DNA of 64,000 nt, taken from Halorussus salilacus. GTDB taxonomy: Archaea > Halobacteriota > Halobacteria > Halobacteriales > Haladaptataceae. Numbering within the stretch: the first letter of the stretch is position 1; each line of letters opens with the position of its first letter. The notes under the pieces were generated by a model. That model was given only the letters and a program-made list of their open reading frames with translations, searched no databases and was not told the origin of the DNA. Location of the stretch: NCBI RefSeq assembly GCF_024138125.1, contig NZ_CP099994.1, positions 278,100 to 342,099 on the forward strand, in the 5' to 3' direction. The position numbers and the translations under genes are program-made. Positions 9,109 through 16,488 of this stretch are shown in pieces.

Positions 9109-9147
9109 GCAACAACGCACTTGCCCGACGCCGCCGTCCCCGCTCAC

Positions 9148-9696
9148 ATGGCAACGATTCTCGGCATCGAAGTGGACGGCGGAGCCGTCATCGCGGGCGA
9201 CCGACTCCTCGCCGAGGGCGGCACCGTCAGGAGCGAGAACGAGCGCCGCGTCTTCGACTTCGGGGACCTCGGCGCGGCCGCCGTCGGCGACTCGGGCGAC
9301 GTGGACGAGTTCGAGCGTCGGCTCGAATCCGAGGTACGGGACCACGAGACCCAGCACGGCGACCCGATGACGCTCACCCGGTTCGCCAGCCTCGCGTCCG
9401 ATATCGCCGGAGAGCTCGGCGTCGAGGCCGTCGTGGTCGGCCGCGACGACCGCGAGGTCGCCCGGGTCCGGGCCATCGGGGCCGACGGTGGGGTCCTGAC
9501 GGACCCGACCGTCGCGCTCGGGAGCGGCGCGCAGGTCGCCGCGGGCATCCTCGACGGGGCCGACCGCGCCGTGAGCCTCGACGCGGGCGAGCGGTTGGCC
9601 CGCGAGGTCCTCGACACCGTCGCCGAGCGCGACACCGGGACCGGCGGCGAGGTCGACGCGTTCGCGCTCGGCGACGACGCCGACCGCCTCGGGTAG
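9148..9696 (+). CDS. Proteasome beta-subunit-like protein without the catalytic Thr
   Basis: This 182-aa protein has the Ntn-hydrolase fold of proteasome beta subunits. ATILGIEVDGGAVIAGDR aligns with the mature N-terminus of archaeal beta subunits (TTTVGI...), LGSGAQ with the GSG loop, and RDTGTGG with the D166/S169 region. In mature numbering Asp17 is kept (D18 here). Thr1 is Ala (A2) and Lys33 is Arg (R34), and there is no propeptide ending in Gly-Thr. It should therefore be proteolytically dead through the normal mechanism. It could be a regulatory or structural relative, or use another nucleophile. ATG 9148 was chosen because the fold begins there; a TTG at 9121 is in frame. Confidence 0.72.
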   Translation: MATILGIEVDGGAVIAGDRLLAEGGTVRSENERRVFDFGDLGAAAVGDSGDVDEFERRLESEVRDHETQHGDPMTLTRFASLASDIAGELGVEAVVVGRDDREVARVRAIGADGGVLTDPTVALGSGAQVAAGILDGADRAVSLDAGERLAREVLDTVAERDTGTGGEVDAFALGDDADRLG

Positions 9697-9719
9697 GGCG
9701 TCGACCGCCTCGGATAGGC
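9678..9719 (+). repeat. 21-bp tandem duplication spanning the stop codon of the proteasome-like gene
   Basis: Two 21-base copies (9678-9698, 9699-9719) share the core CGACCGCCTCGG. The first contains the true TAG (9694-9696). The second repeats it in frame (TAG 9715-9717), so readthrough would add only a near copy of the last residues. Confidence 0.7.
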
Positions 9720-9762
9720 CGACCTTCTTTTAAGTGGATGGGGGTTCTGGCTCCGAACGCAC

Positions 9763-9999
9763 ATGACGGCAATCGAGATAGAATACTGCGTGCCCTGCGG
9801 CATGCTCGACCGCGCACAGGACGTTCAGCACGCCCTGCTCGAAGAGTACGGCGAGCGACTCGACTCGGTCGCGCTGGTGACCGGGGACGGCGGCGTCTTC
9901 GAGGTTCGGGCCGACGGCGAGACGGTCTTCGACAAGGACGACGACGAGTACGACGTGGACGCCATCGTCGAGTCGGTCGGCGAGAGCGCCACGGCGTAG
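9763..9999 (+). CDS. SelT/SelW/Rdx-family thioredoxin-like protein
   Basis: A 78-aa thioredoxin-fold protein of the Rdx (SelW) family. After the first beta strand (TAIEIEYC) the CxxC redox motif is CVPC (C9, C12). Both cysteines are TGC codons, so it is a Cys form and not a selenoprotein. The C-terminal half (FEVRADGETVFDKDDDEYD) matches the family's 'G.FeV..dg..i' strand and loop. The role is thiol redox chemistry with an unknown partner. It follows the proteasome-like gene by about 65 bases and may be co-transcribed or have its own promoter (CTTTTAAG at 9727-9734). Confidence 0.85.
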   Translation: MTAIEIEYCVPCGMLDRAQDVQHALLEEYGERLDSVALVTGDGGVFEVRADGETVFDKDDDEYDVDAIVESVGESATA

Positions 10000-10064
10000 C
10001 GAGGTTACGCGACGCCTGACGCCGACGCCGTGTCGAGTCGGTCACAAAACCGTACTGAGGATTT

Positions 10065-10223
10065 ATGCCGGTCCCCGTGGTCCGACCGCCCGGGGGCTAC
10101 GGAATGAGTACCAGTCAGTACGGGGGAGATGTGCCAGCGACAGGTGCCGACGAACGACGCGACAGGCACCGATTGACGCCGCGTTCGGGAGCGCGTTCGA
10201 CCGCGCGGAGGTGGTCGGCGTGA
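10065..10223 (+). CDS. Possible 52-codon leader ORF translationally coupled to cetZ
   Basis: An ATG at 10065 opens a 52-codon frame, with a second in-frame ATG (MSTSQYGGDV) at 10104. Its TGA (10221-10223) overlaps the CetZ GTG start in a GTGA. The product is Arg- and Pro-rich at the C-terminus and matches nothing I recognise. It could be a coupling leader or just the 5' untranslated region of cetZ. Confidence 0.3.
   Translation: MPVPVVRPPGGYGMSTSQYGGDVPATGADERRDRHRLTPRSGARSTARRWSA
10207..10222 (+). promoter_or_regulatory. Strong Shine-Dalgarno deciding the cetZ GTG start
   Basis: GGAGGTGG (10207-10214) matches the anti-SD end of 16S rRNA and lies 5 bases before GTG 10220. An SD is unusual in this mostly leaderless group, so it argues for an mRNA leader and for GTG 10220 over the GTG at 10211. 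Confidence 0.65.
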
Positions 10224-11383
10224 AGCTCGCGATGATCGGCTTCGGACAGGCTGGCGGGAAAATCGTCGACAAGTTCATCGAGTACGACGACCGGACCGGC
10301 AGTCAGGCGGTCCGGTCGGCGGTGGCGGTCAACACCGCGAAGGCAGACCTCGTGGGACTGGAGTACGTCCCCGAGGAGAATCAGGTCCTCATCGGGCAGT
10401 CGCGCGTGAAGGGTCACGGCGTGGGTGCCGACAACGAACTCGGCGCGGAACTCGCCGAGGAGGACATCGACGAGGTGCAGGGCGCGGTCGACAACGTGCC
10501 CGTCCACGACATCGACGCGTTCCTCGTCGTGGCCGGACTCGGCGGCGGGACCGGATCGGGGGGCGCGCCCGTGCTGGCGAAGTACCTCAAGCGCATCTAC
10601 ACCGAGCCCGTCTACGGTCTGGGCGTCCTGCCGGGCCGCGACGAGGGCGGCATCTACACGCTCAACGCCGCGCGGTCGTTCCAGACGTTCACCCGCGAGG
10701 TCGACAACCTCCTCGTGTTCGACAACGACGCGTGGCGCGAGTCGGGCGAGAGCATGGGCGGGGGCTACGACCGCATCAACGAGGAAATCGTCCGGCGGTT
10801 CGGCATCCTGTTCGGCGCGGGCGAGGTCGCCGGGAGCGAGGAGGTCGGCGAGAGCGTGGTGGATTCGAGCGAGGTCATCAACACCCTCGCGACCGGCGGC
10901 GTCTCGACGGTCGGCTACGCCGCCGAGGAGGTCGAGAACGACACCGGCCTGCTCTCGCGGTTCAAGAGCGACGACGGCGTGGACTCGACCCACGCCACCA
11001 ACCGCATCACCAGCCTCGTCCGGAAGGCGGCGCTCGGGCGGCTCACCCTGCCCTGCGAGATAGAGAGCGCAGACCGGTCGCTGCTCGTCGCGAGCGGCCC
11101 CTCGCGGTACCTCAACCGGAAGGGCATCGAGAAGGGCCGCAAGTGGCTGGAGAACCAGACCGGGTCGATGGAGGTCCGGGGCGGCGACTACCCGGTCGAG
11201 GACTCGGACCACGTCGCGGGCGTGGTCCTCCTGTCGGGCGTCTCGGACGTGCCCCGAGTGGAGGAGCTCCAAGATGTGGCGGTCGAGACGCAGGACAACA
11301 TCTCGGGCATCGAGGCCGAGAGTCGGGAGGAGACGACCGCGCTCATCGAGGACGACGACGGCGAACTCGACCCGCTGTTCTGA
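10220..11383 (+). CDS. cetZ1: CetZ tubulin-superfamily cytoskeletal protein
   Basis: A 387-aa GTPase of the archaeal CetZ family, which controls cell shape and motility in haloarchaea. With the GTG start it begins MKLAMIGFGQAGGK, as CetZ1 proteins do. GLGGGTGSG is the tubulin/FtsZ phosphate-binding signature. GQSRVKGHGVGADNE, LPGRDEGGIYTLNAARSFQTF and ATNRITSLVRKAALGRLTLPCE are hallmark CetZ1 blocks. The acidic tail ends ELDPLF, like other CetZ1 sequences, so assignment to the CetZ1 orthologue group is likely. The start is fixed by an SD and a possible coupled leader frame. A strong hairpin at 11453-11490 follows. Confidence 0.92.
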   Translation: MKLAMIGFGQAGGKIVDKFIEYDDRTGSQAVRSAVAVNTAKADLVGLEYVPEENQVLIGQSRVKGHGVGADNELGAELAEEDIDEVQGAVDNVPVHDIDAFLVVAGLGGGTGSGGAPVLAKYLKRIYTEPVYGLGVLPGRDEGGIYTLNAARSFQTFTREVDNLLVFDNDAWRESGESMGGGYDRINEEIVRRFGILFGAGEVAGSEEVGESVVDSSEVINTLATGGVSTVGYAAEEVENDTGLLSRFKSDDGVDSTHATNRITSLVRKAALGRLTLPCEIESADRSLLVASGPSRYLNRKGIEKGRKWLENQTGSMEVRGGDYPVEDSDHVAGVVLLSGVSDVPRVEELQDVAVETQDNISGIEAESREETTALIEDDDGELDPLF

Positions 11384-11408
11384 GACCGAATTCCGCGCTT
11401 TCGTTCTC

Positions 11409-11430
11409 TGGGTCGGAAGTGGCCGACCCA
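11409..11430. terminator. Short inverted repeat after cetZ
   Basis: TGGGTCGG and CCGACCCA form an 8-bp stem with a 6-base loop, 26 bases past the cetZ stop. It lies just before the larger hairpin and may be part of the same termination region. Confidence 0.4.
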
Positions 11431-11452
11431 TCTACAGCGTGTGGGACTGAAG

Positions 11453-11490
11453 GGGGCCGGGCGCTCGCGGCCACGCGAGCGCCCGGCCCC
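11453..11490. terminator. 17-bp GC hairpin between convergent cetZ and GT-C genes
   Basis: The arms are 11453-11469 and 11474-11490 with loop GCCA; the right arm is followed by TTTC. It lies between the 3' ends of two convergent genes and is likely a terminator for both. Confidence 0.6.
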
Positions 11491-11612
11491 TTTCAAGACG
11501 GACGTCACTTCGGGTTTGCCCTCAGTCACGATTCGTAGCGAGTACCCGAGGGCTTTCCGGAAGCTCTCTACTCCTATCTCTCCGGCTCCGAGTACCCGAT
11601 TCGGCCCCCCAA

Positions 11613-13199
11613 CTACTCGCCCTCCCCGGCCATCGTCTCGAAGACGATGACGCCCTCGTTCTCGTAGACCGTCTGGTACTCGGGCGAGACGTGCATCGAC
11701 ATCGCCAACTGGCTCGTCCGCTGGTACTCCATCCCCCGGACCGTGAACCGGCCCTTCGGCAGGTAGATGTAGTCCGGGCGCACGTTCTCCTCAGCGAGCG
11801 TGGCCGACATGCACTGGGCGCTGTTGCACTCCGAGACGGCCTCGTACAGTTCGAGCTGTCGGGTGTACGCGTCGCTCCCTTTCCACTCGACGCCCCACGG
11901 CCCGACGAGCATCGTCCGGCGGGTCTGCTGGGGGAACCACTCGGCGGCGTCGCCCTGCACGACGAACGTCGCGTCGGAGGCGGTGTTGCGCTCGACCCAG
12001 TTCATCGCGGCCACGTCCTCCCGGTCGATGAACTGGGGCTGGGACGGACTCCCGGCGTGGGCGTTCATCGCGCCCGAGGCGTACATCGCGCCGCCCGCCA
12101 CACCGACGGTCGCGAGTCCCACGAGCGCGACCGTCACGAGCCGTCGGCGACTCACCGACCACTCGTCGAGGTTCAGCCACTCCCAGACGCCCTCCAGCAG
12201 GAAGACCGCGACGACGAACGCGCCGACGAACACCGAAAATCGGGGTTTGCCCAGCGCCAGCGTCACCGCGACCAGCCAGACCGGGAGGAAGTACCGACCC
12301 AGTCTGAAGAGGTAGACGATGCCGACGACCGGGAGCAACTGCCACACCACTTCGAGCGACGTGAAGTCTATGCGCGTGACCTCCGCCAGCGCGGGGACGC
12401 CGCCGCCGATTCCGCCGTGGGTTCCCGCGGCCCCGGTGAACACGTCGACGCCGTGAATCGCCATCACCTGCGTCCACCACGGCGCGGCCAGCAGGATGCC
12501 GCCGAATCCGGCGACCATCCCGCGGGTGAGCCCCCAGCGCGTCCGGTCGAACTGGAGGTACAGCAGGAAGTACGACAGCGCGAAGAAAACGGTGTACATC
12601 GGGTGGGTCAGGACCGTCAGGCCGAACAGCACCAGCGAGGGTACCACCCACCGGGAGTCGCGGTCCCGGTAGAGGCGCAGTCCGGCGTAGATGCCCGTGA
12701 CCGCCAGCAGGAACGCGGGGGCCCGGACCACCCCGCCCGCGGAGATGTGCCACCGGAGGACCGGCGGGCTCACCGCGACGACGAGACTGGCCACCGCGGC
12801 CTGTGGCCGGGACGCCAGCAGGTCGCGCGCCAGCAGGTACGTCGGCACGAGGTACGCGACGGTCACCACCCCCGGCAGGTATCGGCTGATGGCGATGGGC
12901 CCGAGTCCGGTCACGTCGCGTATCACCGCGACGACGTAGAACATCAGCGGCGGGTAGGCGAACGGGACGCCCTCGTCGGTGTAGTACGGAATCGTCTCGG
13001 GGAGCGCGTACCCGGCCTCGATGATCCGCTCGGAGATGAGCATGTACAGCCCCGACCCGAACGAGGGGTAGGGGTGGGAGTCGAGGTAGAAGTAGAACAC
13101 ACAGAGCGTCGACAGCACCGCTGGCGCGAGCCACAGCAGGTCGCGCTTGAAACCCTGTATCCGTACGCTCGTCAGCCGTGCGAGGTTCCGTTCCGACAT
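11613..13199 (-). CDS. Polytopic membrane glycosyltransferase-like protein (GT-C fold)
   Basis: A 528-aa protein with about 10-12 membrane helices in the first 400 residues and a soluble extracytoplasmic C-terminal domain. The layout matches GT-C enzymes (dolichyl-phosphate-mannose mannosyltransferase or oligosaccharyltransferase-like). The first loop contains short acidic and aromatic stretches (YLDSHPYPSFGSG, YYTDEGVPFAYPP), where GT-C enzymes keep their catalytic Asp/Glu. The C-terminal part (MNWVERNTASDATFVVQGDAAEWFPQQTRR) resembles the 'W...NT..ATF' segment of these archaeal families. It probably uses a lipid-linked sugar on the outer face. The gene stands alone and no substrate can be read. 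Confidence 0.7.
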   Translation of the reverse strand: MSERNLARLTSVRIQGFKRDLLWLAPAVLSTLCVFYFYLDSHPYPSFGSGLYMLISERIIEAGYALPETIPYYTDEGVPFAYPPLMFYVVAVIRDVTGLGPIAISRYLPGVVTVAYLVPTYLLARDLLASRPQAAVASLVVAVSPPVLRWHISAGGVVRAPAFLLAVTGIYAGLRLYRDRDSRWVVPSLVLFGLTVLTHPMYTVFFALSYFLLYLQFDRTRWGLTRGMVAGFGGILLAAPWWTQVMAIHGVDVFTGAAGTHGGIGGGVPALAEVTRIDFTSLEVVWQLLPVVGIVYLFRLGRYFLPVWLVAVTLALGKPRFSVFVGAFVVAVFLLEGVWEWLNLDEWSVSRRRLVTVALVGLATVGVAGGAMYASGAMNAHAGSPSQPQFIDREDVAAMNWVERNTASDATFVVQGDAAEWFPQQTRRTMLVGPWGVEWKGSDAYTRQLELYEAVSECNSAQCMSATLAEENVRPDYIYLPKGRFTVRGMEYQRTSQLAMSMHVSPEYQTVYENEGVIVFETMAGEGE

Positions 13200-13412
13200 A
13201 GTGACGACTCCGGGTTCGAGTCGGGCCGCTCGCTCTCGCTTGACGTTTGTCGGGGGCCCTCTTTGTTATCCAGTCGCTATTCGGTCGGTCGCCGTCGGGG
13301 GCGCTCGACGGCGTGTCGTTACGGAGCGAGTTCCGAGTTCAACGACGGATTTCGCCCGAGACGAACGAGTGTCTCGTATCGGACGACCGTCTCATCCACT
13401 ATGAACGATTCC

Positions 13413-13448
13413 CGCGCGCGGATGGCCGCTCGCGGCCATCCGCGCGCG
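13413..13448 (-). terminator. Perfect 17-bp hairpin after the ABC permease gene
   Basis: The arms are 13413-13429 and 13432-13448 (core GGATGGCCGC), starting about 30 bases beyond the permease stop. It fits a rho-independent-like terminator without a T run. Confidence 0.55.
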
Positions 13449-13476
13449 TCGGTCCGTCGCCGGATGCGGCACGGCT

Positions 13477-14739
13477 TCACTCGTACCTGAGCGCGTCGAT
13501 GGGGTCGGTCTTCGAGGCGTCCCACGCCGGATAGAGTCCGGCGAGGACCCCCACCACGATTCCCACCAGCACCGCGGCACCGAACCAGATCGGCTGGAAC
13601 GCCAGCGGGAGTCCGATGGCTTCCGCGCCGAGGTACCCGCCGAGCAGGCCGACGGTCGCACCGAGCGCGGAGCCGAGAACCCCGAGCATCACCGCCTCCA
13701 GCAGGAACAGCTGGAGCACGTCGCGGCTCTGGGCCCCGACGGCCTTCATGATGCCTATCTCGCGGGTGCGCTCGGTCACGCTCACCAGCATGATGTTGGC
13801 GATGCCGATGGAGCCGACGATGAGCGAGATGACCGCGATGCCCGTGATGTAGGCGGTGAACGTGTTGGTGAGCTGTTTGACCTGATTGACGATCTGGTCC
13901 TGCGTGGTGACCTTGAACTCGTAGTTCTGGGGCTTGTGACTCCGGGCGTCCGAGTCCCGCCCGAGGTAGTTGTACACCTGCCCCTGGACCGCGTCGACCT
14001 GTCCGGGCGACCGGGCGGTGACGAGAATCCGGCCGTACACCTGCTGGCGGGCGTTGACCGCGGGACTGTACACCGTCCGCTGGTAGTAGGGCTCGGTCGG
14101 CGCGTAGACGCGCGGCTGGGGACCCTGCTCGAACCCGAGGACGCTTCCCGACCCCTCGCCCTCGACGATGCCGACGACCGTCGCGTTGAGTTGCTCGCCG
14201 TTGACCGCGCGCGTGAACGTGATGTTATCGCCCACCGAGACGTTGCCGCCGCTGAACATTCGGGCGGCGGGGCGGTTCAACACCACCTCCTCTCGTCCCT
14301 GTTCGAACGGACCGCCCGCGACGAACGAGAGGTCCCGAACCCGGAAGTAGTCGGGCGAGGTCACGGTGACGAACTGGCGCGCGACCGACGAATTGTTGTA
14401 ATTCACCGACGAGGCGGCGATGCCGCTCTCGGGCACCGCGTACCGGACCCCTTCGAGCTGGCGCATCTGGTTCACGTCGTGTTGGGTGAACACCGCCTGC
14501 TCGCTACTGCCCAGCGACGGCACCTGACTGTCACTCGGCGACTGAGCGGTCACGTACATGGTCGCGGCGTTGCCCCCGGCGACGGTACTGATGATGTCCT
14601 GCTGGAGGCTCGCTCCGAGTGTGACGAAGGTGATGACCGCCGCGACGCCGATGATGACCCCCAGCGTGGTCAGCGTCGAGCGGAGCTTGTGCTCGCGGAT
14701 GTTCCGCCAGCTAATCCGAACGCTCTCGAAGATGTTCAT
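13477..14739 (-). CDS. ABC transporter permease, MacB/FtsX family
   Basis: A 420-aa permease with the MacB layout: one N-terminal helix (LRSTLTTLGVIIGVAAVITFVTLG), a large extracytoplasmic MacB_PCD domain (about 50-270), then three C-terminal helices of the FtsX domain. The cytoplasmic signature GIMKAVGAQSRDVLQLFLLEAV is typical. Such proteins work by mechanotransmission with a cytoplasmic ATPase to export lipoproteins, peptides or drugs. No ATPase or periplasmic adaptor gene is adjacent, so its partner must be encoded elsewhere. The start at 14739 (MNIFESVRISWRNIREHKLRS) fits family N-termini. Confidence 0.88.
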   Translation of the reverse strand: MNIFESVRISWRNIREHKLRSTLTTLGVIIGVAAVITFVTLGASLQQDIISTVAGGNAATMYVTAQSPSDSQVPSLGSSEQAVFTQHDVNQMRQLEGVRYAVPESGIAASSVNYNNSSVARQFVTVTSPDYFRVRDLSFVAGGPFEQGREEVVLNRPAARMFSGGNVSVGDNITFTRAVNGEQLNATVVGIVEGEGSGSVLGFEQGPQPRVYAPTEPYYQRTVYSPAVNARQQVYGRILVTARSPGQVDAVQGQVYNYLGRDSDARSHKPQNYEFKVTTQDQIVNQVKQLTNTFTAYITGIAVISLIVGSIGIANIMLVSVTERTREIGIMKAVGAQSRDVLQLFLLEAVMLGVLGSALGATVGLLGGYLGAEAIGLPLAFQPIWFGAAVLVGIVVGVLAGLYPAWDASKTDPIDALRYE

Positions 14740-14945
14740 CGTGTTTCCCCCGGTTTCGTGGTCGCATGGTCCCCCGTACGCCGGGTTACAGGTACAGCGA
14801 CAAAAACCCGGTAGCCGAAACGCGCCGTTACTTCGCGTTACCCCGGGGAAAACGCCCGCTCGCCGCGGGCTCTCGCACTCGGAACGGTCACGGCTCCGCC
14901 GTGGCCCCGAAGCTACAACCGCCTCCGCGACGTATCCCTCCCGCC

Positions 14946-16349
14946 ATGGACAGAACGAACCCCGCCACGGGCGAGTCGCTCGACCCCGTTCCCGACGACT
15001 CCGAGGAGGACGTGGACGCCGCGCTCGACCGGGCGGTCGAGACGTTCGAGGAGTGGAAGGACGTTCCCATCCGGAAGCGACAGGAACTCATCGCAAACGC
15101 GGGCGAGGTACTCCGGGAGAACGACGACGAGTACGCCGAACTGATGACCCGCGAGATGGGCAAGCCAATCGCGTCGTCGTACGCCGAGGTCGAGAAGTGC
15201 GCGTGGGTCTGCGACTACTACGCCGAGCGCGCTGCCGAGCACCTGCAGGACGAGCGAATCGGGGGCGAGAGCCACGCCGAGACGTACGTCACCTACGAAC
15301 CGCTCGGGCCCATTCTCGCGGTGATGCCGTGGAACTTCCCGTTCTGGCAGGTGTTCAGGTTCGCCGCCCCGCACGTCACCGCGGGCAACGTCGGCCTGCT
15401 CAAGCACGCCTCGAACGTACCGGGGTGCGCGCAGGCGATTCAGGAGGTCTTCGAGGAGGCCGGATTCCCCGAGGGGGCCTTCCAGTCGCTCGTCGTCGGC
15501 TCCGACCGGGCCGAGGAAGTCATCGAGGACGACCGCGTGGTCGCGGTGACCCTGACCGGCAGCGAGGCCGCGGGCCGGTCGGTGGCCGAGACCGCCGGAC
15601 GGAACCTCGAGAAGTCGGTGCTCGAACTCGGTGGGTCGGACCCCTTCGTCGTGCTCGACGACGCCGACCTCGATTCGGCCGCCGAGACGGGCGCGCTCGC
15701 CCGGACCATCAACTCCGGCCAGTCGTGCATCGCCGCCAAGCGGTTCGTGGTCCACGCAAGCGTCTACGACGAGTTCGTCGAGAAGTTCGTCGCCGAGATG
15801 GACGCGCTGGCGGTCGGCGACCCGACCGACGAGGACACCGACTTCGGCCCGCAGGCCCGCGAGGACCTGCTGGAGGACGTTCACGAGCAGGTGCAGGACA
15901 CCCTCGACGCGGGCGCGACCCTCGAACTCGGGGGCGAGCCGATGGACCGAGAGGGGTTCTGGTACCCGCCGACCGTGCTGACCGACGTGCCCCGCGACTC
16001 GCGGGCCGCCACCGAGGAGGTGTTCGGCCCCGCGGCCGCCGTCTTCGAGGTCGAAGACGACGAGGAGGCGGTCGAAGTCGCCAACGACCACCACCTCGGT
16101 CTCGGTGCGTCGGTCTGGACCGACGACCTCGACCGCGGCGAGCGCCTCGCCCACCGCCTCGACGCCGGGATGACCTTCGTCAATCAGCTCACCAAGTCCG
16201 ACCCGCGGCTCCCCTTCGGCGGGGTGAAGGACTCGGGCTACGGTCGAGAACTGTCGAGGCACGGCATCCGGGAGTTCGTGAACAGGAAGACCGTCTGGGT
16301 TCAGGCGGCGGGCGCGAGCGAGGACGACGTCGACGTGGTGACCGAGTGA
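14946..16349 (+). CDS. Aldehyde dehydrogenase, succinate-semialdehyde dehydrogenase-like
   Basis: A 467-aa NAD(P)-dependent aldehyde dehydrogenase. PWNFPFWQ and the LTGSEAAGR segment form the cofactor site. ELGGSDPFVVL carries the general-base Glu, and NSGQSCIAAKRF carries the catalytic Cys. EEVFGPAAAVF and LPFGGVKDSGYGRELSRHGI are the family's C-terminal motifs. Sequence style is closest to succinate-semialdehyde dehydrogenases (GabD-like); the exact aldehyde is uncertain. The start at MDRTNPATGESL was chosen because ALDH homology begins there; upstream in-frame sequence looks non-coding. The 3' end is tandemly triplicated. Confidence 0.85.
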   Translation: MDRTNPATGESLDPVPDDSEEDVDAALDRAVETFEEWKDVPIRKRQELIANAGEVLRENDDEYAELMTREMGKPIASSYAEVEKCAWVCDYYAERAAEHLQDERIGGESHAETYVTYEPLGPILAVMPWNFPFWQVFRFAAPHVTAGNVGLLKHASNVPGCAQAIQEVFEEAGFPEGAFQSLVVGSDRAEEVIEDDRVVAVTLTGSEAAGRSVAETAGRNLEKSVLELGGSDPFVVLDDADLDSAAETGALARTINSGQSCIAAKRFVVHASVYDEFVEKFVAEMDALAVGDPTDEDTDFGPQAREDLLEDVHEQVQDTLDAGATLELGGEPMDREGFWYPPTVLTDVPRDSRAATEEVFGPAAAVFEVEDDEEAVEVANDHHLGLGASVWTDDLDRGERLAHRLDAGMTFVNQLTKSDPRLPFGGVKDSGYGRELSRHGIREFVNRKTVWVQAAGASEDDVDVVTE

Positions 16350-16385
16350 TGGTGGTGACCGAGTGATGGTGGTGACCGAGTGACG
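16335..16385 (+). repeat. Three 17-bp tandem copies across the ALDH stop codon
   Basis: The unit GTGGTGACCGAGTGATG occurs at 16335-16351 and 16352-16368, and at 16369-16385 with one change. The first copy encodes the last residues VVTE and the stop. Each later copy contains a small ATG...TGA frame reading MVVTE. Confidence 0.85.
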
Positions 16386-16460
16386 GCCGATTCCGACGAC
16401 CCGTCGGAATCGGCCGAGTCGGAAGGGCCGGGCGAGGAGTAGTTCCGCGACAGGAAAACC

Positions 16461-16466
16461 CTATAC
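16461..16466 (+). promoter_or_regulatory. TATA box of the histidine kinase gene
   Basis: CTATAC is centred 25 bases before ATG 16489, consistent with a leaderless transcript. Confidence 0.5.
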
Positions 16467-16488
16467 CTCTCGATTACCCAAAAGAAGT

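Larger units (their letters stand above)
8710..9147. other. Divergent intergenic region with paired inverted motifs
   Basis: This 438-base gap lies between the minus-strand propeller gene and the plus-strand proteasome-like gene. I see no credible coding sequence. The left half is GC-rich and holds the paired GGCGTNACGCC motifs; the right half (about 8985-9110) is AT-rich and holds the likely promoter of the plus-strand gene. Confidence 0.6.

Noticed and set aside
9763..9999. A selenocysteine protein
   Set aside because: Both residues of the CxxC are TGC cysteines and there is no in-frame TGA.
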